The notes under the pieces are model-generated. The model ran no database searches and was not told the DNA's origin. It was given only the letters and a program-made list of their open reading frames with translations. Positions 14,604 to 20,745 of a stretch of DNA of 28,898 nucleotides are shown in pieces (positions within the stretch are counted from its first letter, which is position 1; each line of letters begins with the position of its first letter). The translations under genes and the position numbers were made by a program. Source of the DNA: Candidatus Hydrogenedentota bacterium (GTDB taxonomy: Bacteria; Hydrogenedentota; Hydrogenedentia; Hydrogenedentales; CAITNO01); the NCBI GenBank assembly GCA_022710255.1, contig JAKLHG010000001.1:1-28898 (forward strand). Direction: 5' to 3'.

Positions 14604-15847
14604 TATTGCCCTCCTTCCGTCAATGCCTTGCGCTCTCGCAATGCGTCTTCGATCAGGCGGCGCTCCCTGGCGATTTCGAGGCGCAGTTGCTCCTCGCTGG
14701 GCAGATTTGGCAGGTACTTTGAAGCAAAAATTCGCTTGTTCTCGTTGAGTATAGAGTATTTGGCAACCGTATCGCTTTTGTCCGAGCTGAGCAACAGCCC
14801 GATGGTAGGATTGTCACCAGGGATCTTGAAGCGATCCTCGTAAAGCCTGACATAGCCATCCATCTGCCCGATGTCGGCATGGGTCAGCTTGCCCATTTTC
14901 AGATCAACCAGCAAAAAACACTTCAGGACATAGTTGTAGAAAACGAGGTCAATGTAGAAGTCATCGTCGTCGAATCGAATATGCTTCTGCCGGGAGACAA
15001 ACGAGAAGCCCTTGCCCAGTTCCAGCAGGAAGTTCTGCAAATTGTCAATAATGGATTGTTCAAGCCTGCTCTCGTGCAATTCAGGCGGATCAGGAAGTCC
15101 GAGAAACTCCAGCACCATCGGCGACTTGAGCACAGTGGCGGGTTGGACCGTTTCTCCGGGCAGCCGCTCGCGGCCTTCCGGAAGCAGGCCTTTCTCACCG
15201 TGATTTTCGATAATCCGGTCGTAGTAGAAACTGTGGATCTGCCGTTCGAGCTCTGCCTTGCTCCAGCCGCACTCGATAGCCTAGCGCTCGTAGAAATCGT
15301 GGGCGACGGCATTCTCAACCCGCATCAAGGCTCGGTAATGCGACCAGGAGAGCAGCGGATTGAAGGCTTGTGTGAATTCGCTACCCATCGGGTAGCGAAT
15401 CTGTGATTGAGTCAATTCTCTTCCCAATGGGGAAAGTTTCTCGGATTCCGGCAATTCGCCACCCGTCGGGTAGCAAATTGCGCTCCCAAGAGTGGCAAAC
15501 GCTTGGTAAAACTGCCTGAAAGTCTTGAGATTCGCGACAGAAAAACCTTTCCCATACCGCTCTGTCAGTAGTACGGACAGGCTCTCCAGCACCTGCTTGC
15601 CATATTCCGCCCGCTCCTCCCCGCCCTGCACGGCCTCCACAATCTCCCGGCCGATCAGCCAATAGGCCGTCACCATGTTCGTGTTGACCGCCCGAACGAC
15701 ATTGCCCCGCGCCTGTTCCAGAATCGCGGCCACACGATCAAAGAGAGGCACATCAACAGGAGATGCGGATTTCTGCAGCAGCTCATTGGGTGGCTTTCGT
15801 TTGCCAGCGCCCGACGGCTTACTCCCTGATGACGCTTTCTTACTCAT
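14603..15847 (-). pseudogene. DUF1016/YhcG-type PDDEXK nuclease gene, split by an in-frame TAG
   Basis: A 415-codon frame interrupted only by TAG at codon 189 (plus 15281-15283). The N-terminal half is the DUF1016 helical domain (VNTNMVTAYWLIGREIVEAV, YGKQVLESLSVLLTERYGKG, then LSWSHYRALMRVEN). The C-terminal half is the PDDEXK nuclease, with a catalytic Asp in FYIDLVFYN and LVDLK in the E/DxK position, then HADIGQMDGYV. The interruption falls in FYER-stop-AIECGWS, where relatives normally carry Glu (GAG), so a single G-to-T change would account for it. The ATG overlaps the stop of the methyltransferase remnant (ATGA) and the stop overlaps the helicase start. A variable linker (residues about 122-158) is made of palindromic DNA (see repeat entry). 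YhcG-like nucleases accompany several restriction-type defence systems. Confidence 0.85.
15376..15479. repeat. Palindromic repeats inside the DUF1016 coding frame
   Basis: ATTCGCTACCC-ATC-GGGTAGCGAAT (15376-15400, 11-bp perfect arms, 3-base loop) and AATTCGCCACCC-GTC-GGGTAGCAAATT (15453-15479, 10 of 12 arm positions paired) are related copies. Between them lies a shorter TTCCC/GGGAA hairpin (15421-15434). All are in frame and encode the low-conservation linker containing CYPTGGEL and RYPMGSEF. The same arm-plus-3-base-loop design occurs in the intergenic palindrome clusters of this window. Confidence 0.75.
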
Positions 15848-16035
15848 CGCTGGACGCCCCGCTCCAGAATTGCCACCTGGAAGTTGCCATTACCACAGGC
15901 CGGTTCCAGAAAACGGGAGTCAATCCGCTCCGTTTCCTGCTTGACCAGGTCGAGCATGGCGTTGACCTCCCGTTGCCCGGTCAAGACCTCGCCATGATCC
16001 GCCACCCGCTGTTTCGATATGACCTGTGATTCCAT
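15844..16035 (-). pseudogene. N6-adenine DNA methyltransferase, reduced to a 63-codon remnant
   Basis: The frame starts at 16035 and reads as the N-terminus of a restriction-associated N6 DNA methyltransferase: HGEVLTGQREVNAMLDLVKQ, then motif I FLEPACGNGNF (SAM binding, residues about 42-52). Instead of the expected several hundred further residues (NPPY catalytic motif and target-recognition part), it passes into QVAILERGVQR and stops at TGA, which overlaps the ATG of the DUF1016 gene. Because that ATGA junction looks like a native operon junction, an internal in-frame deletion is the simplest explanation. The catalytic motif is absent, so it cannot methylate. A weak promoter may lie in 16040-16085, but none is convincing. 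Confidence 0.8.
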
Positions 16036-16235
16036 GAACCCGGACCTCAGCCCCCAATTCGGCTTCTTTTGTCCTCTATACTAGATGAAACAACTTCTTC
16101 CGCGTCGCCGTCACAACACCACCCTCACAGTGGTGTTTAGAACACGCGTGTCACCAGTGTTGATGATGATTGTACTATATTCAAGTTGCTGATAGTAACT
16201 CCTTCGCTAACCGATAATTTCTTGAGACGGCCGTT

Positions 16236-16264
16236 CATGAGGTTTCGCCTTCTCCGTAAACGAT
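16236..16264. repeat. CATGAGG...CGTAAACGAT repeat, copy 1
   Basis: CATGAGGTTTCGCCTTCTCC followed by GTAAACGAT is an inverted, diverged copy of 17983-18012 (ATCGTTTACGG is exact; about three quarters of the rest match). The pair brackets most of the repeat zone in opposite orientation. Confidence 0.5.
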
Positions 16265-16698
16265 AAAAATAAGACCGTTGTAAGCGACGGACAGACCCGG
16301 CTTACGGCTTTCGCTGGGGTCAGCTCCTGCGCTCCGAACTTATTTTCAGTTTTCCGGTGGTATCGCTTCGCTCAACCGCCGGCGAATGGCATTTACCCCT
16401 ACCGGGGTATCTACACAATGGGCCGCTACAATTTTTTCAGGATAGCGGAGTATCGAACCCTTGGATTTATGAGTCTTCGAATCCGGTGTATGATCCGGTG
16501 GTTATTCAAAAAACGGACGTGACCTATCCTATTCTGGGAACACTGCTGTCCAAATTAAGACAGGGTTAAGATGTATTCCCGCTCAAACGAAGGCGCATTT
16601 AACGCTAATTATCCATGTACAGATTAAGGGTACCTTTTTCTGGGGGTGACGGTCCTGTCTAAGTCAGGATAATACAGCGGCGTTTAATGCCGGGCTTC

Positions 16699-16782
16699 AG
16701 TAGGCGTACCTTCCCTGGTGCGCCCTAAGGGGCCATTTCTGTACTTGTGGAATTATGGCGCACCAGGGAAGGTACGCCTACT
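16699..16782. repeat. 26-bp perfect inverted repeat element
   Basis: AGTAGGCGTACCTTCCCTGG continuing GTGCGCC (16699-16724) is repeated exactly as its reverse complement at 16757-16782, with a 32-base spacer. The complementarity continues imperfectly outward (ATGCC/GGCAT). Two diverged single arms occur at 17438-17464 and 18214-18239, so this is a dispersed family. The structure fits a MITE-like or cruciform-forming element without coding capacity. Confidence 0.85.
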
Positions 16783-16934
16783 GCGGGCATAAGAATTATT
16801 CAGGCAACTATGAACGAGGAGAGGAATGGGCGGCGTTTCTTTTGGGCGATGAAAAACAAAACCAAAAAAAAATACAACCCTAATCTGGACAAGAGTATAC
16901 TTCTTTTTACGTGTATATCAACACCCCAAACCCC

Positions 16935-17110
16935 TGCCCAAATCCGCACGTAAGAAACCGAGCTGTTGGTGTAAAGCCAATAAGGACAAGGAATGTAGAA
17001 GCGGCATCCTGCCGCTTTGCATCAAGACGGACATGCGGGCCGCAGTCACGATGGAAGCGGCAGGATGCCACTTCTACGCTCTTGCCATTCCTTACGTGCG
17101 GATTTAGGCA
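16935..17110. mobile_element. 176-bp MITE-like nested inverted-repeat element
   Basis: Terminal inverted repeats TGCCCAAATCCGCACGTAAG (16935-16954) and its reverse complement (17091-17110) match at 19 of 20 positions. Inside is a second inverted pair, GTAGAAGCGGCATCCTGCCG (from 16995) versus GCGGCAGGATGCCACTTCTA (to about 17076), with one mismatch. The centre is about 35 bases. There is no open frame of note. The GGCATCCTGCCGC core is a familiar intergenic repeat in repeat-rich bacterial genomes. Target-site duplication is not evident. Confidence 0.75.
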
Positions 17111-17437
17111 CTGGTATCCAAATTAAGGCTGCTATCGAACACATATAGTTGAATTCATTGGCATTTTGGACAGGTTTTGGCGTCATTTTCCCGGTTTCCA
17201 GGATCAGGTTTACTGACCGCTGCATTTGCCTGTCCAAACTGCGAAGGCCGTTGAGAGACCATTCCAGGGCCACAAAATGCCATAAATACAGGCTTTCCCC
17301 GGTGCTTACCACATGGAAATAGGTGTCAACGCATGGAACGAGCCTGTCCAAGAAAATCTAATTTGGACAAGGATGTTCTGGGAACGTTTGTGGGAAGCGC
17401 AGGGTCGTGAGGGGGCAATAGGGCGGGCTGTCTTTCT

Positions 17438-17464
17438 GCAGGCATACCTTCCCAGAGGTGCGTC
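17438..17464. repeat. Diverged copy of the GTAGGCGTACCTTCCC repeat
   Basis: GCAGGCATACCTTCCCAGAG followed by GTGCGTC aligns to the 16699-16724 arm with a few changes and one extra base. It is inverted relative to the copy at 18214-18239, so these two bracket 17465-18213. Confidence 0.6.
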
Positions 17465-17724
17465 TTAGTGCGGTTTAGCCCCTAATCGCTCAAGTACCAT
17501 CAAAAAAACAAGAAGTTGAATGCATAGGCGGAGAAAAAATGGGACTGTTCCCGCCACAAATTATACGCGTTCGTTTGTTGATAGGAGCGCATTGATACAT
17601 GTTTTAGGCTGTGGGTGCTGTGGGTTTGCGCATAACAAAGCGGCGGGAACTCCTGAGAAACACAAATCGCAACCTGTTAATATAGAACAGCTTACCCGCA
17701 TTTGGTTTTTTCACGAATCATCTC

Positions 17725-17818
17725 GATTACGAAATACGAGTACGAGCACGAACCACGAATCGGCGCAATCATGCTCGTGCTCGTGCTCGTAATCGTAGTC
17801 GTGCTCTCATAATCGTAC
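17725..17818. repeat. Low-complexity ACGAGCACGAG / CTCGTGCTCGT inverted tract
   Basis: A GATTACGAAATACGAGTACG...CACGA run (17725-17751) is followed by the complementary ATGCTCGTGCTCGTGCTCGT-AATCGTAGTCGTG run (17771-17805). The 6-base CTCGTG/CACGAG unit is iterated. It could fold into a long imperfect hairpin. Similar ACGAGCACGAG tracts occur as simple repeats in some PVC-related genomes, as I recall. Confidence 0.6.
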
Positions 17819-17880
17819 AGTTTCTTTTGACAACTACCCCCGGTATGCCGGGGTGAACCGCTGCGCTGAAATTTTATATC

Positions 17881-17970
17881 TACTGGGATCGCTGGCATCC
17901 CTGCCGGCTGATTCAACGCAAATGCCTGTCATGCCACGTCTGGCCGGCAGGGATGCCAGCGATCCCAGTA
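17881..17970. repeat. 28-bp perfect inverted repeat element
   Basis: TACTGGGATCGCTGGCATCC followed by CTGCCGGC (17881-17908) is exactly inverted at 17943-17970, with a 34-base spacer. The architecture (26-28-bp perfect arms, 32-34-base spacer) is almost the same as in the 16699-16782 element although the sequence differs. Confidence 0.85.
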
Positions 17971-17982
17971 AGGGACAATTTC

Positions 17983-18012
17983 ATCGTTTACGGTGGAGCC
18001 GTAAGCCTCATG
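17983..18012. repeat. ATCGTTTACGG...CCTCATG repeat, copy 2
   Basis: ATCGTTTACGGTGGAGCCGT followed by AAGCCTCATG is the inverted relative of 16236-16264. It begins 12 bases after the 28-bp inverted repeat element. Confidence 0.5.
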
Positions 18013-18213
18013 TGCGGCTGTCCCACATTTTTTTTCGGCCCTGTACCCCACGCCCGCAAAAACTCTGGGACAGCCTCCGTCGTGATTCAGAATTAAGTAT
18101 TTCGCTCATGGTTTTGGCGTGCGCCGGAGGCAGTCCCATTTTTTGCTCAGATGTTGTTATTTTCCTTGGGTTGCGGGCACCGCTCGCGTTAGTAAGTTGT
18201 GGTATCGTTTTAT

Positions 18214-18239
18214 GACGCACCTGGGAAGGTACGCCTACT
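18214..18239. repeat. Copy of the GTAGGCGTACCTTCCC repeat (reverse arm)
   Basis: GACGCACCTGGGAAGGTACG followed by CCTACT matches the 16757-16782 arm at 24 of 26 positions. It is a single arm with no adjacent partner; its nearest inverted partner is 17438-17464. Confidence 0.65.
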
Positions 18240-18405
18240 AATGTGGCGCGCACATGCTTATGGGTAGTGTCCCGATAGTTCTACCGGCTTCAGGCAATAC
18301 CCGCGCGCGCCGCGGGCGGTGCGAACGCGGAGGCCTTTCCGGGCGGGTTCTATCCGGACACCGCCGTGCCAGTCTGTACGGAGCAGGGTAATGTTCACTT
18401 GGACT

Positions 18406-18543
18406 CGTTACGAAATTGTATTTCGTAACGTACTTGCTCTTGAAGTTGCACTTCCTCTTCTTTGTTCCGTATTCGGGTTGATGATGCAAAGTTTGCGAAA
18501 TGCAATTTCGCGGACAAGTACATTCCCAAGTACAACTTGGGAA
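18406..18543. repeat. Cluster of REP-like palindromes with 3-nt loops (cluster 2)
   Basis: Four hairpins of the same design as those at 11669-11943: 18406-18430 (CGTTACGAAAT-TGT-, 11-bp perfect arms), 18442-18454 (GAAGT-TGC-ACTTC), 18495-18511 (GCGAAAT-GCA-ATTTCGC) and 18523-18543 (TTCCCAAGT-ACA-ACTTGGGAA, perfect). The order (TTACGAAAT type, GAAGT type, CGAAAT type, TTCCCAA type) is the same as in cluster 1, so the two arrays appear to be copies of one composite unit. In cluster 2 no RAYT-like sequence separates the last two hairpins; only 11 bases do. Confidence 0.75.
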
Positions 18544-18795
18544 CGAGAGGCGGGGGAGAACGGGAGGTGCCTTGCTCTTGGGTTTGATACCGCGGCACCT
18601 TTATCTATATTCAGTTCAGCGAAGACTGGCAGGCAATTGAAAGCGTTCCGCTTCATCCGGCCTTCAATCATGATCCCGTTTAACTGTATGGTGTTATGAG
18701 ACACCCGGATATTCCCCGGTTGTACCCATCACGGTAGGCGGTTTCTACCTAATTATGCGACAATATCAAACACATTTATTATGAGAGGGTGTATC

Positions 18796-20601
18796 ATGCG
18801 ATTCTACGTCCCACTGCTGGCAGTAACCGTATTCCCAATGTTGATCGGCTTGTTATCAGCGCAAGCCGACCCGACCATCACGGTGGAAAACATCCGGAAA
18901 GCGCCGGGCGAAGTCCGGACAGCCGAAAACAGTTCATCCGCATCCATTTCTCTGGACCGCGCCTGGGAAGGCCCGGTGTGTGCTTCAAGGCTGACCAACA
19001 GGGGCAATGAGCCCGTACGTATCCGTGAAGTGGTCCTGTTCCATATTGCCCATTCGCTGCCTCCGGACACCGTTTTTTATGGCGAGGGATTTACCATGCT
19101 TTCCCAGACAGCGGGCACGCTGGGGCAGCCGGTTGATGTCGGCGGCTATACGGATCGCGGCCATTACAGGATTCCCCAGCCGGACGACGCTACGACGGTA
19201 TACGGCATGATGGTTCTGTCTCCGGAACAAGACGGGGATATCGTGCTTGGGTTCACTTCCTGTAACCGGTTTGTCGGCAAGTTCTATGTACGGTCCGATT
19301 CCATTGAAGCCGTTCTGGACACTGAAAATCTCCCACTGGCGCCAGGCGCTTCCTGGGAACTGGAACGCTTCTGGGCGGGTATCGGCGGCCATCACGAAAC
19401 ACTGCTGGAGGAGTTCGCCGGGCACATTGCCTCGAACCATCCGCCCCTGTTCAAGCCGCCGGTTCCGGCGGGATGGTGCTCCTGGTATTGCTTCGGGCCG
19501 AACGTCACCACCCGCAAAGTGGAACGCAACCTCAACTATATTGCCGAAACCCTTCCCGAACTGAACTATGTGCAGATAGACGACGGTTATCAGGCGGCCA
19601 TGGGCGACTGGCTGGACACGGGCAAGGCCTTTGGCGGCGGCATCCGCGAGGTTATCCGGCAGATACGGGAAACGGGACGGGAACCGGCCATCTGGGTCGC
19701 CCCGTTCATCGCGGAGGAGGCATCTAAAGTCTTCCGGGAACACCCGGACTGGTTCATCATGGACGCCGGGGGCCGCCCCCTGCGCTCCGATGCGGTTACC
19801 TTCGGCGGGTGGCGCAATGGCCCCTGGTATGCCCTTGACGGCACCGTCCCCGAAGCGCAACAGTACCTGGAATCCGTGTTCCGAACCATGCGCCAGGAAT
19901 GGGGATGCAGTTACTTTAAACTGGATGCCAATTTCTGGGGCGCCATGCACGGCGGCCGGTTTCACGACCCCGAAGCAACGCGCGTGGAAGCGTACCGCCG
20001 GGGCATGGCGGCAGTGCTGCGCGGCGCCGGTGATGGGTTCCTCCTGGGATGCAACCATCCGATGTGGCCCTCGCTGGGGCTGATACACGGGTCCCGCTCT
20101 TCCGGAGACACCGAACGGCGCAGGGAGACCATGGAACACGTCGCGCGGGAGACGTTCCACCGCAATTGGCAGAATGGCCGGCTTTGGTGGAACGATCCTG
20201 ACTGCGTCCTGTTGACCGGCGGACTTGCCGACCATGAATTTATGTTTCATGCTGCGGCGATTTACGCCTCGGGCGGCATGGTGCTGTCTGGTGACGACCT
20301 GCCCCGCATCTCTCCGGAGCGGCTGCAGGTGCTCCGCAAGCTGGTCCCGCCCACGGGCGTTGCCGCCCGGTTCGAGGACCATTCATTTCAAATCGGACGG
20401 ATAATGTTGCCGGACCGTGAAGTAATGTGCATCTTCAACTGGACGGACGAGCTGCAGACCGTTCTCGTGCCCGTCGGCACGGCCCGCAGCATCACCGATT
20501 TCTGGTCCGGGGAAGCATTGCCAAGCAGAGAAGGTCTGGTCGAACTTAGCGACTTGCCACCCCATACCGCCCGGCTATTGTCCTGTGCACGGGAACAATA
20601 G
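18796..20601 (+). CDS. Secreted GH36-type alpha-galactosidase
   Basis: A 601-residue glycoside hydrolase from the ATG at 18796, which has AGAGGG before it. The ATG at 18781 has no ribosome site, and the 18796 start gives a clean signal peptide (MRFYVPLLAVTVFPMLIGLL, cleavage near SAQA). An N-terminal beta-sandwich leads into a barrel beginning near PAGWCSWYCFGPNVT. The clan-D catalytic residues are visible: the nucleophile Asp in YFKLDANFWG (residue 377) and the acid/base Asp in GSRSSGD (residue 438). LNYVQIDDGYQ and IWVAPFIAEE are conserved substrate-site strands. It should release terminal alpha-galactose from oligo- or polysaccharides outside the cytoplasm. It is a stand-alone gene: there are no sugar transporters nearby. 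Confidence 0.88.
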   Translation: MRFYVPLLAVTVFPMLIGLLSAQADPTITVENIRKAPGEVRTAENSSSASISLDRAWEGPVCASRLTNRGNEPVRIREVVLFHIAHSLPPDTVFYGEGFTMLSQTAGTLGQPVDVGGYTDRGHYRIPQPDDATTVYGMMVLSPEQDGDIVLGFTSCNRFVGKFYVRSDSIEAVLDTENLPLAPGASWELERFWAGIGGHHETLLEEFAGHIASNHPPLFKPPVPAGWCSWYCFGPNVTTRKVERNLNYIAETLPELNYVQIDDGYQAAMGDWLDTGKAFGGGIREVIRQIRETGREPAIWVAPFIAEEASKVFREHPDWFIMDAGGRPLRSDAVTFGGWRNGPWYALDGTVPEAQQYLESVFRTMRQEWGCSYFKLDANFWGAMHGGRFHDPEATRVEAYRRGMAAVLRGAGDGFLLGCNHPMWPSLGLIHGSRSSGDTERRRETMEHVARETFHRNWQNGRLWWNDPDCVLLTGGLADHEFMFHAAAIYASGGMVLSGDDLPRISPERLQVLRKLVPPTGVAARFEDHSFQIGRIMLPDREVMCIFNWTDELQTVLVPVGTARSITDFWSGEALPSREGLVELSDLPPHTARLLSCAREQ

Positions 20602-20745
20602 TTTTCACAAAGATCATACCCGGTTTGCAGGCTATGAAAGTCGCATCTACCCTCACCGAATGCAAACAGTGTTACAGGAACTGAAATTGTACTGGCAGGT
20701 AACATACTGCCCGGGGACCGGTGGAACGTGGATATGCGGAAACTA

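Larger units (their letters stand above)
16036..18795. other. 2.7-kb gene-free region dense in inverted repeats
   Basis: No open frame here looks like a real gene: the longer ones are Arg/Pro-rich, antisense to repeats, or translate repeats. The stretch contains the repeat elements listed separately (16236, 16699-16782, 16935-17110, 17438, 17725-17818, 17881-17970, 17983, 18214, 18406-18543), an AACACCAC/GTGGTGTT hairpin (16115-16137) and a CCCCGG-TATG-CCGGGG hairpin (17838-17853). A sequence CAGTCCCATTTTTT occurs at 18131-18144 and inverted at 17534-17547, with a looser relative at 18015-18035. The short motif TCCAAATTA recurs near 16550, 17118 and inverted near 17359. No tRNA or CRISPR array was seen. 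It reads as an accumulation zone for non-autonomous elements. Confidence 0.75.

Noticed and set aside
12081..15847. Genome-wide TAG recoding as explanation of the two internal stops
   Set aside because: TAG ends ribH, ribE, the M28 gene, GH36 and the helicase itself at the expected protein ends, so it functions as a normal stop here.
16357..16569. 70-codon plus-strand frame with a somewhat protein-like second half
   Set aside because: No family recognised, no ribosome site, and it lies in repeat-rich DNA; at most a fragment of a lost gene.
17046..17351. 101-codon minus-strand open frame
   Set aside because: Its C-terminal part (RRSGILPLPS) is a translation of the GGCATCCTGCC repeat, a known source of false genes. 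The rest has no recognisable family.
16036..18795. Possible CRISPR array or tRNA genes in the repeat zone
   Set aside because: Repeats are inverted pairs of differing families, not regularly spaced direct repeats, and no cas gene is present. No cloverleaf with a TTCGA-type arm was found.
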